Source of the DNA: Vandiemenella viatica
Taxonomy: Eukaryota > Arthropoda > Insecta > Orthoptera > Morabidae
Direction of reading: 5' to 3'
Assembly: GCA_031002005.1 (NCBI GenBank)
Contig: JARYHS010009186.1
Span: 101,961,992 to 102,025,991 of the forward strand
Length of the DNA: 64,000 nt
Of this stretch, positions 9,830 to 23,300 are shown one piece after another; position 1 is the stretch's first letter, and each line of letters opens with the position of its first letter. A program made the translations under genes and the position numbers. The notes under the pieces are model-generated. The model made no database searches and was not told where the DNA came from. It saw only the letters and a program-made list of their open reading frames with translations.

Positions 9830-12800
9830 TTACTTTTACATGAAATATAAACCAAATAAATCTTACAAATTCACAAACTGTTTATTGATCTGATGTTTAA
9901 ACTTCAATCAAATGTATTTAATTTATTTATTTGTTCCAAGTGAGAAACCATTGAGCTTGTTGTTAATCAAAAAATTCAACAAAGCAACTGATGTACATTG
10001 ACTCGACACAAATTGAATTATTAATACAACAATAATAACTAATATAAAATTTACATGAAATAATAAACAGAACATGAAAATTCCTATTGCGTCATGTTAA
10101 TCATCAGGCCGAGATCGATTAGTTACAATGTTAGATTTTGATTGCGCTGATTAGAGGGCTAAGTCTTTGATATTGCCATGTTGATGTCTCAGCATTCAGT
10201 ACGAACCATGTCCTTCACGGCAACTTTACCGGACGGTAATATGTCTCTTCTGTGGCACTGTGTATTGCGATTATACTGATATGCAGCTAGCATAATGATA
10301 TATCCCTTATATCAATTCATATCTCTTAATTGTATCAATTTAGACGATTAACCAACTGAATCTCGAACAATCAAGTCCGCGATTAACTTGCACACATGCT
10401 CGGAAATGTACAGCAATGAGTTTCTGCTGTATCGCTGAAGTCCATTCCAGCAACGAAAGTACCTCATCGTCTTGCCTTCTCTTACGAAAACTATGGCGTC
10501 TTTGATGAGCTTTTGGACCAATCCAAGTGATTGGGAAGCGTCCTCTCTTGTTGATTATACGAGAAAATAAAAAATTAACAATAATTATTAAAAATTCTTA
10601 TTGATGAGTTCTGATTCGCTATACATTTCCTGCCACTCTCTTCATTCGGTTGCTTGGGTTCTTTGACTGATACACACACGTGATTGTGCAGTTTAACGCT
10701 AAATTTCCCCCACTGAAATTTTAAAGTTGCAATTTATCTTATGTCATGAGTTCTCGAGTTACACGATTTATTTCCACATTTTCTTCATAATGTTCCGAGT
10801 CAACGGTTTTAGTGAATTATCTTATAAGCTTTTCTTGCGCCCGTAAACTTCGTCTCCCCTTTGCGGATATTCCCCTAACAAGCGAGATTCTCACTACCTG
10901 TTAACTTTCACTCAAACGCAAAGTCTCCATGGATTTCGAGTTCTCAGTACTGTCTGGATGGGTCTAACTGTATTTAAGCGTACGCTTCACTACCATATTC
11001 TTGCCTGGGATCATTGTCGCGAGTCGGCACTCCATACTGATCCTCGCTAGTTCACATGAACAACCAATGCATGACCTTTATCAGTATTTAACTTATTTAT
11101 TATAAAAATGTTGCCGAGATGTTCTGGTGCACCGTGTGGCGCTGTGCGTTATGATGTTACCGCAGTGGACTTGGGGGTATGGTCGTTTGAATTTCTTATT
11201 CTTCCAACAATGCCAATTTGATTAAGGATTATTCCACTATGAAGGTAGATATTTCACAATTCCAGAGTATCCGGCGAACATTGATAGAAGCAATGAAATG
11301 AATAACCTTATAGAATGAGCAACCTTGTAGAAACCAAGACTCGCTCGCGCAATCACATATTTAGCTTCGTTATGACAGCTTACCTGACGAGATTGCTGCC
11401 GAAACGTTGTGTAATGAGTTAAATAAAAAAACTAACCGGCAGGAAACCCGAGAATTGTTCATATCTATACGCCGGAAAAGCTTAATTCTCATATTGATAG
11501 AAGCGTCTATGGCTCTCACTCTTAGACGATTAATCTGTCGCCAAGGCAAATAGTCATATAAAAAATCTTTCCTCTGAAGATTGTAGATAGAAAACCATTG
11601 ATTGTGCGCTTCATATTCGAAAATACAGTTTCCGAACCCTGTTCCCATTATTCAGATTTCAGTTTTCCACGGTATGCCCGGCCGATATAATACATGTTAT
11701 GGCCGATGTCCTTCTCATTTCAAGAATTTTCTCCTTGCTCAAGATCCCCAATATGGACGAGATATAAAACTGTAAAAAGGGGGGAGGGAGTGGATAGAAT
11801 TTCGGATCAGTGACTACAAACATGCTAAATTATCTGCTGCTGACTTCAGAAATACAGAGTTGGGAGACTTTTCAGCTTACAAGCTATTTTTAATGTTGAG
11901 TCTATTCCAGCTTCGCATTGAATTTCTTCCAATATTTCTCAATAATGCGATGGAAACAAGCTAGAACATGTATGACTGGAGGTTTCCTCGGCGTTGTGTA
12001 TAGATAAAATTCTCTGGGGTAACTAGCTGGGAGAGTCCGTTTGTGAAACACGACGTTTCGGCGGACTTATATTCTGCCGCCATTGTCATGACTGCTGCCG
12101 GTAGGTGATGAGGCTGCTTTATATATACCGCACGGTATATCTGTTTCGTTGAAAGTGGTTCGCACAAAAACTGTTGGTCGGGTCTTGATTGGGGTGCGAA
12201 AAACATACACTCCAAGATTTCCATGCATTTCACAATATATTTGCGACATTATCGACTGCGTTGATTGCAAATTATGAGGTCAAACTGTCCTGACGTAACT
12301 TCGAAAAAATATCTGTCACTGTCTCATAACCCTTTCTAAACTAAAAACAATTGAACAAAGTTATGGGCAACAGTTCCATGATGTATAAAAATGTTTCGAA
12401 TCAATAGTGTCTAAGAATTCGTTGTTTTTAATTGTTCGCCGTATGGTATTCGTAAAAATGTTTCTTGACAACAATAATGAAACATCTTCGAAGAGAAAAG
12501 ACTTGAAATTTTAATTATTTAAACGTTTTCCAAACTATCGTATTTGAAGAAAATTTATACTTTTAGTTTATTCTAGTTAGTTACTTGCCTATACATTTCT
12601 TGAAAAAAGAAATAAATAAGACACGGAAAGAACTTCCCTAGTCGTCAAACTCTGAAACACTTTTTTTCTGGATTCCGAGCAGAGTCGTCCTGGAATCCAT
12701 GACGAGAATAAAGCTGACGTCAAACTTTTTTCGCAGTATTTTACGTTTCATAAATATTCTATGTGGTAGGTATTTTTTTAAGGCTTTAAATCTCATTGTT

Positions 12801-14816
12801 TGACGAAATGTGCGTCATTCTTTTGGTGCCACGACTTTTACATTAGTTTTACATTCCGCTGAAAAGTTACTACAGAGACTGGTATCCTGTTACACGGGAA
12901 AAAGATTTTTTGTTTACGATAACATAACAAGTTTGTGGATTTAAGCTCGGATGAAAAACAAATTTATGAGAGCGGTGGATACATTGACTGCATTAGAATG
13001 CACGTTCTCGAAGACTTCTCACCGAGCAGAATGCAGAGGTAAAAACTGCCACAGTGTAGCCGCTGCAACTGGTTTCACATATATAACAGTCTGCATTCTG
13101 ATTAGTGACGTAAATGCCAGGCATTGCCGACTCTTCTTGGAATCGTAAACCGAGTGCGGTTTGGCCTCGAACGCTATTACCGAAGCGATGCACTGTAAAC
13201 TGACAAACTCGCAATTAACGAAAACTCAACCACACACAATTTAAAGTTGTTGTTGAAACTTTCGAGTTCGTTGCTAGAAACTTCCTTAGCACCAGTATAG
13301 GATTAATCACAATGAACGGGAATGAAATCGGTCATAACCTACACACATGGAAACAGTCCCGCCTTTCGTCCGGGGTGATTAAGAGAAACCGTTAAAGACC
13401 AAAATCTCAATGGACGTACTTCCAGAATTGCACGTCCAATTGAAATCTTCAGCCGTCAGGTTCGATTCTACGTACAGGAGTGTTAATAAGATGACTTCTG
13501 ATCTAAGTACTGCAGGCTGGAACTATCGTTAAAACAGTTTTGGTATGATGGTCGTGTAGCATCGAAAATATATACCAGATAAATTATTAATCTCTCAATA
13601 GTTTTCGAGAAAATCAGGGTGAAAGGTCATTGCGTCGGATCTCTTTTGGATTAGTAGTGATTGATAGATTATCAAGGAACAAATAATTTTTGTAGTACAT
13701 GTGAGGTCCACAAATAAGTAATTTTTGAGAAACCATGGGATTTGTGACTTGAAAACCATGCCTCATATGCCATGATAGTTTAAAATCTTTCAGCTGCTAC
13801 AGTCATCTAATGATTATTCATTTTGACAAAGATCTTGAATTTGTTCTTGCCAAATTTTTTTTTACATACTTTGCGAATTTTTGGAAAATACGAATTTGTG
13901 TTAATCTCTTTTGTTCGTGTATACAACTTTCATATAGTTACGATAATTGTCGACACATTAAGGTTTTATTTTTCTTATTTCGAAGCTCTTATCATACAGT
14001 TTAATAACTTTGCATTCTAAAGAAATTTTCTGCATCCAGAATATATCTGATCCATTATATATAACAGTCACAGGTAAGTTGCAAGTGCAAACGTATAAAA
14101 TTTTAAAACAACATAAATCTCTGCGTTTGCTCCTATAGTCGACACTTTGAATTAGATGGGCTCCTAAATTCGAAAACTTTTGTACCTATAGTCGAAACCT
14201 TTTCTACAACCCTAAAATAGCACCAGGGTCAGAAAAAACATGCGCTAACGAATGGAGGCAGATAGGAATGTTGACAGTAGCAACCTTGGCCCAAGTAGAA
14301 GCAATTCCACAGTCAAATGTGGTCCCATGGATGCCAATCCAGGTTTCACAAGTCGTGAACCCATTGGGGATACTGTAGACTAAAAGAAGCCACTTCGTAC
14401 TAACAAATCCCTTCCTAAAAATAAAATAAAAAAAGCGTTACAGATTTTCTTTTGTAGTATTTGTTGGCTGTACACGAAGTACTTAGCAAGTGAGGAATTT
14501 CAGTATCTGCCTTCGAAATAATATACGCAGTACTGACTTTTACGTAATTCAGTTGCCAATGGTAGTCGACCATTATTCCAAAATTCGTCGATATATGTGT
14601 GACGCAAGTTTTAGCTTCTTATAAAGCAGGTCATTAGACTCCAAGAGTCATTTTAAGTCAGCGTTAGATTGGACAGTTTATTTCCTACATGACTGGTTCG
14701 GTATTGTAAGTAAATGCGGTTAATATTAAGTTTAGAATGAAATTCTTGTTTGGTATAAGACTTAAAGGAGGAAAATGGTGAAACTTGGTGTTGGAACTTA
14801 ATACCTACTGTTGTCA
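9830..14816. other. Five-kilobase non-coding stretch with two hairpin/GAAAC motifs
   Basis: No gene or complete element is recognised. Two small motifs stand out. At 11384-11405, CTGACGA is followed ten bases later by GAAAC. At about 12047-12095 (minus strand), TGACAATGGCGG, a loop, and CCGCCGAAACGTCG form a GGCGG/CCGCC stem directly before GAAAC. Small ORFs at 11961-12270 on the minus strand overlap the second motif and have no domain I know. Confidence 0.35.
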
Positions 14817-15180
14817 AAAACACCAAGAAACCTCCAAGGCTATTCGGAAACCCCTTCCCCCCCCCCCCCCACCGTCATTCTTCTTATGACGCCATACCCG
14901 ATTCCGGAGGTAGGCGGTTGCCCGTTGCTTTCCCCACTTTGTGTTCATACGTGTTATTGTAGGAATGAATGACTGTGATAGCTTATGTGTTAAGTATAGT
15001 GTGCTACTTGTATTGTGGATGAGAGATGAAAGAAAATAGAGGGTGAAACTCGGTTCCGGCCTGTTCAGACCTACTCTTCCGAAAGATACCTTGAGGGCCG
15101 CATGAAAACTTCCTCCACCACCAGGACTCAAACCAGCCAACCCCGTGTAAGCGCCGGACACCATCACAGTGCCGCATCCT
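14817..15180 (-). mobile_element. tRNA-related SINE-like repeat (family 3)
   Basis: Read on the minus strand from about 15175, it starts with an A-box-like GTGTCCGGCGCTTACACGGG followed by a B-box-like GGTTTGAGTCC. A body of about 290 bp follows, ending in a C/G homopolymer region near 14858-14871 (C run on the plus strand). The two promoter-like boxes and the position of the non-tRNA body are those of a tRNA-derived SINE. It shares no body sequence with families 1 or 2. No target duplication was identified. Confidence 0.5.
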
Positions 15181-15499
15181 TATTTCATACGCTTGGCCGA
15201 GGACTTTAGTATAAATATCATTTCTTTGTACAAAAAGTGATGATTAGAAATTTTGTATAATAATTTCTACTACCCTAGTGGCCAACTGTCAAGTACCGTA
15301 AGGTACACCTGATAGCAGGTTCAACATGTAAGTTTGGCGTGTCATTATTAGTGACATTCATGTTTTATAAGAACCACAGAACTAGTGCTTTATAAAGGTG
15401 CATAATTAACAATTTGCTGACCACAGTCATTGGTATACTGTATAGTACGTAATTAATATTATCATATTGTTTTTGCATTTGAGTATTAAAAGTAATAGG

Positions 15500-15640
15500 T
15501 TTATTTAATAATAAAAAAACGCCAAAACAACTGCTGTTAGATTTTTTTTTACTTCATTCGCATTTTTCCTCTCGTCGAGATATCTTCAGCGATAACCCAT
15601 CTGTGCAAAAATTTATAAACTGCAAATATGTTACAGAAAA
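15500..15640 (-). repeat. Dispersed repeat shared with 41.7 kb, hairpin motif
   Basis: Both copies read, on the plus strand, AACGCCAA…CAACTG…, then CCTCTCGTCGAGATATCTTC here versus CCTCTCATCGAGGCATCATC at about 41731, followed by a diverged AAC(C/G)…ATCTG. On the minus strand this copy gives CTGAAGA, a CTC…GAG stem, then GGAAAAA, a degenerate version of the CTGANGA/GAAAC motif discussed elsewhere. No ORF. Confidence 0.5.
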
Positions 15641-16409
15641 CACTGGATCACTGAGGATACGGCTAGAAACAAAACACGTCAGAACAATCAAAAATTCGAA
15701 TATTTACATTGTTTTTTTTTTTAATTAAACAGTAATTCATTATTCGATGTATAGATTTATTTAGAAATATTTTAGCACTGGATGAAAACAAGTAAAATTA
15801 CGATAAACAGCGAAACTTCTTGTCATCAACGCTTTCTTTCTGGTTGTGCATTCGAAACAATATGTTACGTAGTATTGACACTTTGCTTTAAATATTTTCT
15901 AAAGTTGGAATCGATTAATCAAAAAAAGTTGACTGCAGTCAATAGAACTCAGTTGTGTAACTCTGTTCTCATAATTCAACTCTAAATGCTTGCTTCTTTT
16001 TCTCTCCTTGTTTTCGTATGTTCAACTACATTTATCAACTTCTAATAGCTGTTATTTTCTTAAAAAATATAACTGGTTGTGTAACCTACGGCCTCTGTGG
16101 AAATCAGCAATTTTTCCGCAGTCGTGGCTGAGATATAATAAGTACATAAAAAATGACGGTGAGTCTCCCAGTTAATTAACATTTTCGTCCTCAGATTGAG
16201 CGGCTTGCGGGAGAGAAATGTCTGAGCAACGCAGCACTCCCATTCCTTTTTCTTTTTCATCGTTTCTGCGCTGTCACTTTTCGGCAGAAATAACTACCAT
16301 CTAAATGTCACCCGACGCGGGCAAGCAATTGTGAGGTGCTCGTCGACTGACCATTGTCTGGCGAATGTAACGGGCAACCAGCAGATGGCGTTCCAAGAGT
16401 AACCGATAA

Positions 16410-16799
16410 GGGAGCGTGCACAAACTACGTGGCTCAGTCCAAGGGGGGGGGGGGGGTTGGCTGGAAGGCTACGCTGGGCTACGTGGGGGGAGGTGGGGTT
16501 CTGAGCCAGGCCACGTAACTTTCCTTTCATAACATTTTTCACAGTTAAAATGAGGAACAGAACACACAACAGCATGTGAATATTTATTTCCCTCAGTTAA
16601 TTATCTCCTTTCGTAATTTACAATCGTCTGAGAAGATAAAACAGTACAAAATATCTTCTGGAATCAAAAGGGAAAAAAGCTACGTGTTACGTGGGGGGGG
16701 GGGGGGGATGAGGCAAAAGCCACGTAGGGCTACGGGGGGGGGGGGGGGGGGTTCACAGGAGGCCAAAAAAATGGAGCTACGTAGTTTATGCACGCTCCC
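16410..16799. mobile_element. MITE family A, copy 2 (390 bp) with TAA duplication
   Basis: The left end GGGAGCGTGCACAAACTACG and right end CGTAGTTTATGCACGCTCCC are inverted with few mismatches. The flanks are taa at 16407-16409 and taa at 16800-16802. A 3-bp TAA duplication is what PIF/Harbinger-type elements produce (inference). Long G runs lie at 16443-16456, 16693-16707 and 16735-16751. The interior matches the copy at 4861-5240. Confidence 0.85.
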
Positions 16800-16802
16800 T
16801 AA

Positions 16803-16959
16803 AGAGCGTTTCTGAAGTAATGCCCAGTCTCGCTGTCTCGCATATATGATGGCGTAATATTGCGCTGTTTAATGAGAGATTCCTGTGATTATATGCCAAG
16901 TCTATTACACTAATGAATTTAACGGAGATCCATTTTTCAGCGTTTATTAGGATAAGTAA

Positions 16960-17024
<65 letters not shown>

Positions 17025-18039
17025 AATCTTCATAACTGCACTCTTCCTCTTCTGGGTAGGTTTTTACTTTTCATACCAGAACAGATAACCTATTTAGCTT
17101 TCGAGAAATTTTATACAGACTCATTTAAGCACGTTTGTAATGTAAGAAATGAGCGGTTCCCGGAATGATGCCTGAACAAACAAGTTAATAAAAGTAAAGA
17201 AGAATGAGCAATGGAGGGGCAGATTATGCGGCATACAAGCTTATTAATCTGTTTATATAATGGAAAATAAGAACAGTAATACAAAGATGAGAGGATGAGA
17301 AGTAAATTTAAGGATGCACGTAACTGGAATGTTGCATCGTGCCAGTCGGTAAATGGATGGTTATAGACGGACGTAAAAAAGACTTGGAAACCGAAGAAAA
17401 ATCCTTGTGAATACATTTTCATCAAATTTCACCCATGTTTAATAAAGATTTTGTGTTTCATTCCGTTTTTGTAAGAGCGGAAACATTTATAATTTCAAAA
17501 TTAGATTAGAGAAATATTTGTATGGCGTTTCTCTTATGCCGAAGGAAAACACAGACAGAGAACTGCCAAACGCGCGTCAGCTAATATCCACTTGCAGAAT
17601 GGTGCTGGGAAGCGTATCTTGGTACTGCCAAACGACACTAAGATGACCTACAAGGGAAGTAGGTTGGAAGGAATATTTTATAATCATCATTCCTCTAGCG
17701 GTATGGGATGATGGATGGCTAGGTTGCGTTCGGTTGCCAAGCACAATATGACTAGTTAATCGGGAGCAATATCTGCTTTGATCATAGTGCGTTTAAGGGG
17801 AATCTGCTTTCTGTAGAAATGAAGCAATAATTACATAAAGGAGTATATTTGCAAAGCCCTTAACAGAATGGATCAATGCAAACGAGGAACAGGCTAATAG
17901 ACATTTAAGGTACAATAGTCTGCAGCCCAATACGTTACGATGATAATGCTTACAGCCCGTTTCGAGCGAAAGGTTAAACAGCACGGTCAGGCTTCGGAGT
18001 CCTAGGTTCGCACCGGGCTGGAGCCTGAGACGCGATATC
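16803..18039. other. Non-coding stretch containing a 61-nt A run
   Basis: An uninterrupted run of A occupies 16961-17021, preceded by GATAAGTAAC. It is longer than the SINE or LINE tails elsewhere in the window and has no recognised element upstream. Near 17998-18010 there is a B-box-like AGGTTCGCACC that may be a SINE relic. Confidence 0.4.
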
Positions 18040-18386
18040 TAAAGCCGCGTTCTCACGACGCCTTGTAACGGAGCCGCACCTCATTAGCCGCAGTGTAGGG
18101 ATGAGCGCGCGCCACAGGTTATCCCTTGCTACCTCGCCGCCACCTCCCCACTACCTTGCCTAGAGTCGTTTGGCACAGAGCACTTTACAGCAACAGAAGG
18201 GGTGCACACCTCTGCTGCAAACCGATGGCAACAGCGCACCACCACACACGCCTGTGATGTTTACCGACAGAGAGTGGGTAGCTGCGTGTCATCCCCGCCA
18301 GCAGAAGAGGCCCCGTTCCCACGGCGAGTTACTGGGTATTCCTCCGAGGCGGCCTCCGTTCAAGATGTCATAGGAACGCGGCTTTA
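18040..18386. mobile_element. TAAAGCC-ended MITE (347 bp)
   Basis: The left end TAAAGCCGCGTTC is mirrored by GAACGCGGCTTTA at the right. An internal CCCGTTCCCACGGCGAG at about 18312 resembles the end of the related element at 20360. The body is GC-rich compared with its flanks and has no credible ORF. A target duplication cannot be decided, because TAA and TTA at the two ends may belong to the inverted repeat. Confidence 0.6.
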
Positions 18387-20359
18387 CTCTGCTACATTAC
18401 GCGGTGGTCTACATCTGTCCCCTATGGCTTGTTGACGCGTCTCTTAAGTCCACAAACTACGCTGACGGACATACTATGCTCATATTGCTACAGCGTTGCT
18501 TCACCCTCAGCCGTCGCTTCTAAAAGCTGCGGCATGGTACACGACATGTTTTACATAAACTGAAGAAGCAAAAGAAGAAAAGATAAATAGGGGGAAAAAA
18601 TACCCAGTTTAAACGCCACATTATGAGTAGCCGATGAATAATCATTTAGTCCTGTTTAAATTAAACCAAGAAATGTACACGCACTGTCTTTCAATCTCGC
18701 TTATGAGCGCTGACGGGGCAGCATCAGGTTGTATGTTTGCCACACTGTTCGACATTCCACAGCTGCAAAATACAGCAGAAAATGAGTTTCTAAATACCCA
18801 AAGTGCCACGGCTAGGTAATTGAAAATCATCATATGCGCCAGTCTCTTTTTAACATAAAAATTAAATAAATAGTGTTAATAAACTTAGTTTTAACTGCGT
18901 AGTTCAGAATACAGAGATTCAATATGTAATTTTGCCTCTGGTGTTACAAGAAACTAAAAATACATTTTATGAATACTATTGTTGTAATTACGAACGAGAT
19001 CTCAAATGAAATCTTACTGTTGGTTTTGGAGTTTCAGAAATGTAAGAACTAGCTCGATTGTTCCATTGCTATTAAAGGCATATAGATTCAAGTTTGGTGC
19101 ACCTTTTTAATTTGAAGTTTGTTTTAATTGCTTAAATTATTGTGTTGTTCCCCCAATTTGTTCACCTGTATTTACATATCTCCTATTATATTCTCTGCGT
19201 CGATATCTGCAAACGACTAGTAATCATTCTGGGAATTGATGAAAAATTCATTTGCTTTCAAACTGTCCTGTTCAGTTATTTGTAAATTCTCGTGTTTGAC
19301 CTTTCTTTTGAAACGGTGTACATAGCTAGCATTAAGAAACCTCCTACACTAATATTTTGTCCTCTATCTATTATACTTCTTAGGCTATGACAGAAATGCA
19401 CTGTGGATTGTTTCGGAAAACCTCTACACATATTCTTCAGTTTAACTGCTAGTCTACATACTTCTAGATTATACATGTATTTTGTGGTTTTGATCATTTA
19501 AAATTGTGATACCATTTCCAGATCAAAAAATAATCCCAAAAGGTTTTTTTTTGGGGGGGGGGGGTGCTAACATGAGCTGTTGTATTGTAAACTAAAACTA
19601 CATAGGTAATAATAAATCCCCATAATTGTATTCCTTCTTAATTTGTTATTATTTTACCAATTTTTCTGTGAATTTCTGCAGTTCTGCCATTTCCCTGAAG
19701 GCGTAAAGTAGTAGTTACAAATTTTTAAAAACCCAATAATTTTCAAACTTGAGTAAACTATGGTGACATTAGATCCCTGTTCTGTGATTATAGACTCTGA
19801 CGCACCAAACTTTAGTCTTGAACCTAGTACAAAAGCACGTGAAGCCGCGTTTGCTATTAAATTTATATTGGACCAAAATAACGTGAAACGCCATCTGTGA
19901 TAGTAAGAATGTAGTTGTAACCTGTGTTAGTTCTTCTGAAAGGATCCTTAACGTCTAATCCAACTCTCTGAAAAGTTTCTGTGGTTTTCTTGTGAATATG
20001 GCAGTTTTTCTCTCATTATATTGTATATAACTTTCCATATATTCACTACCGTCTCTCTTTTAAGATGTACCTGTTCCTCACAGCACTGTTATCTTGTCCG
20101 TGAATAAGCGCATCTGCGTGTTGGCTCCTCCTCTGGTCGCTGCCTCGGCCACGTCTACCGCTGCCATCTGCGCTTCGTAATCAGCTAGTGTCTCGTACTC
20201 GAACCTACAATCTCCTGTCTCCGAAGACTGACGCACGTTGTTTAATAACAATCTTATTTGTACCAATTACATCTCCGCTAACTTTCCTTTGTATCATTCC
20301 CAACTTCTTGACACCACTTGTAAAAGCTACTATAGGTAGGCTGATAAATCCCGCTTTCC
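18387..20359. other. Non-coding stretch, nothing recognised
   Basis: AT-rich, with a T/G homopolymer pair at about 19543-19564. No ORF with a recognisable motif. Confidence 0.4.
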
Positions 20360-20507
20360 TAAAGCCTCGTTCCCACGGCGCGTGCTAGGGAACCCCTGTC
20401 ACCTTTGCCGCATATATTAACAGTGACGGCGCGCCTCGTCCCACCGCCAGGCGGTAGAAAATGAAAGGCGCGTCCTGCCTAACACGCGTCGTGGGAACGA
20501 ACCTTTA
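20360..20507. mobile_element. TAAAG-ended MITE (148 bp)
   Basis: The left arm TAAAGCCTCGTTCCCACGGC continues into GCGTGCTAGG. The right arm ends CGTGGGAACGAACCTTTA. Over 30 bp the arms differ at about four positions. It is GC-rich inside AT-rich DNA, with no ORF. The TAAAG…CCCACGGCG terminus links it to the elements at 18040-18386 and, more loosely, 52734-54631. Confidence 0.7.
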
Positions 20508-21509
20508 GAATTGCGATTTTCACTTCCCCTCTTCACCTAATATCTGACATCTAAAAGACATGCGTCGTTCTTTTCTTCATATGTGCAAGGCATGGACTCA
20601 GTGGTGACGTGAATACTAACAGAGATGAGTCCTTTAAATGAAAACAGTTATCATACGGAAGATGACTTATTAGAGGCCTCGGAAGATGCACTGGAAGTGG
20701 TCAAATTTGGTGCAGTACAATTTGATGTTTATTATTGTGTAAATATGTGTTTTCCAATATGAAAATAAATAGATAAAACAAAGTCCAATTTTATTCAAAA
20801 ATGATATAATTATAGTTGAAATTCCTTGCATACAGCTATACTGATGATGGAGATAGTAACCTATATCCTGCAATCTGCTAGCATATAACATATAACTTGA
20901 ATTTAGTTAACATTGGCCAAAATCAGACAAGAAGTGAAGATTTGATGACGATGATTCACGACCATGCACTGATGTGACTCTGCAGTGAATGCCCAGCAAT
21001 CATAGGCGCTTGCCCCATCCTGGTTCACTGTCTCACCTAGTCCAGTGAAAAACATATTAAAATAAAAATTCCCTGTTTTTATATTGAAAAAGAATTTTTG
21101 TCAAATTTATCCAGAACCCTTGTAGACTAGTGCCTAAATAAGTTAATTGTGAGTTTATTTTTTTTTTTCAAATAAAACCATTTTTAACAAGTAGTTTTAT
21201 TAAATTTCCATGTTTTTTGCCCCATGCTGAAACTAATCCTGGCTATGACCCCGCCAGCAGCCATGCGCAAAGCGCTGCAACAAAGAAATGCTGACAGGTA
21301 ACACCAACAGTTTAGACGATTAGTATAAGTTATTCACATACCCCATACTTGCTAGAACCGAAGGCAGGTTTCACTGGTACCCGTATCTGTGGGAATAAGA
21401 ATATAAAAGATTTTTTTTTAATTGAGTCACCTTCCGTTGAAATTTAAAGTTACCTTCTAACTATAAATTATTAACCAAATCAATAAAACCTGATTTCCCT
21501 AAATCAGTT
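20508..21509. other. Non-coding spacer, nothing recognised
   Basis: AT-rich sequence without recognisable ORF, repeat end or RNA gene. Confidence 0.4.
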
Positions 21510-21650
21510 CAGACGAATGTCTGGGGATGGCTCCTTCAAAAGCCATGAACGAATTCCTCCCCTTTCCTTACTACCGGCTCCCTACGAGTCTTCTCCCACT
21601 TCTTATCACCTCGACAAACCGCAAATATATAAGCAAGAAATAAAAATATT
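21510..21650 (+). mobile_element. Decayed 3' part of SINE family 1
   Basis: GACGAATGTCTGGGGATGGC, then CTCCTTCAAAAGCCATG and GAACGAATTCCTCCCCTTTC, correspond to the SINE body segment around GAATGCCGGGATGC…CCTTCAAAAGGCCATGG. The tRNA-like head is missing and divergence is high. Confidence 0.55.
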
Positions 21651-23195
21651 TCTATTATTTGTAAATAATTTTTTTTTAAATTCCGTTTGCCGTGTATTTG
21701 TGACTTTTACTATTGATGTACAGTATAACACAATATCGGTGATATCTTTTTCTGACTTCTTGGTTTCCATCAGTTTAAAGGTCACTACTTGAATCTATCT
21801 ATTGCTATTCTTAGCATGTTTCTGTATGCTGCGTAAGGAAAAAATATTACAATTTGATAATTTCTTTTTTCATCTACAATCTGTCTTCCACAATCGCTGC
21901 TGCAAGCTACGAGTTCAAACTTTACAATTTTTTAATTTTAAATGTTCGCTTTCATTACCTAAACAGTACTTGCGCACATAATTTATTTCCCCTTTACCTT
22001 TTTTGAGTTTTCGTCTCAATAAGTATAACATTATTTTATCTTAGTTGGTATGTTATCTCCAAGGGAACATAAAATAAAAAAAAACATATTTCTTCTTAAC
22101 TCGTGACTTTATTCTGTCCCGTCCCGTCCTGTTGAAATTGTATTGAACGCAGGTTCTATGGTTCTTAGAGGTGATTGTAGATGAACGCTACTCTAGTACT
22201 GAATAAAAGAAATTGTATTCCTGCCATCCTTTTTTTTTATAATTATGATTTTTCTTATCGCAACAAAGACCGTATTAAAAAAAAAGGTACACTAGCACTG
22301 CCATGCAGATAACTGCCATTATGATCCCTGTTTTCTCTCATTGTATCTTATAATATAATGTTCGTTATTTTTTACTGTTTGCCTAGAGGTCATTTTAACA
22401 ATTTTACAAAACTGAGAACCCATCCACAGAGAAAATGCACTTAGAATTAGATTTTAAACAAAATTTATTGCTGGATATCCATAAAAATGCTTTAAATGGT
22501 TATGAAGCCTCACTGGTGATCGAAAGGTCCCAGGTCTTCTCTGAAATTTTTATGGTCTCTTAACCTGTTCTTTACCTCTGGCATAAGCGTGTGAATTACG
22601 GTAGAACGCTTCTGCGTTTCTAGCGCCACGCCGCGTCAAATTGTAATACATCTGATTAGTTTGGCTGGCATGACAGATGCGGATTTGCGTCGTCTTCATA
22701 ACTCAGTCCATTGGGCGGTTGAATTACTCTGTGGGGTACCCATCATTAATGTTAAAAGCATGTACTTAATTTATTCGTTAAAATGTGTGGTGTGGGTGTT
22801 CGCTGTTATCTAAAGGTAAGCATAAAAAGCTGATAATGCTTTGCAATAACTAGGAAGACCTTGACTTATTTCAATTTGACTTCAAACATAGCAATGTAAT
22901 TTTTTTTAAATATTTTTTTTTAATGTAAGATCTCGTGCGTAATTAATGAACAGAAGAAGATTGCAAATAAGTACTAAGAAAGTTATTGACGGAATAAAAC
23001 GGTTAATTCATTGATATGTGGAGGAAGAAGGAGAGAAGTAACACACAACTTCGTCTATATCGTAGTACAATTTCACACTGGCATTTGTGGTCTTTAACTA
23101 ATATAAAACCAAAATTCCGCAAAAATGAGGTCCTCATGTAGAATATTGCACGTGGTCGCAGTAGTTTTTTTTTTTTTTTTTTTAAAAAAAGCCTA
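21651..23195. other. Non-coding stretch, nothing recognised
   Basis: Very AT-rich with frequent A and T runs. No supported feature. Confidence 0.4.
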
Positions 23196-23300
23196 CCGAT
23201 CTGGTGGCATAGTACAAGCAGTACAGCGTTTGATTTCAGTCTGGATGACCTGAATTCTATTCCCAAAGATGGGAAGGATTTTCTTCGAAACTGAACATCT
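23196..23300 (+). repeat. Probable tRNA-derived SINE head, decayed
   Basis: CTGGTGGCATAGTACAAGCA resembles an A-box region and ATGACCTGAATTCTATTCCC a damaged B-box region, at tRNA-like spacing, directly after a T-run/A-run junction at 23165-23190. It resembles family 2 in layout. Confidence 0.35.

Noticed and set aside
13337..13480. tRNA-like or SINE-like segment
   Set aside because: One B-box-like word (AGGTTCGATTCTACG) is present without an A box or any repeated body.
16786..17025. ORF with a poly-phenylalanine stretch
   Set aside because: It is the translation of the opposite strand of a 61-nt A run.
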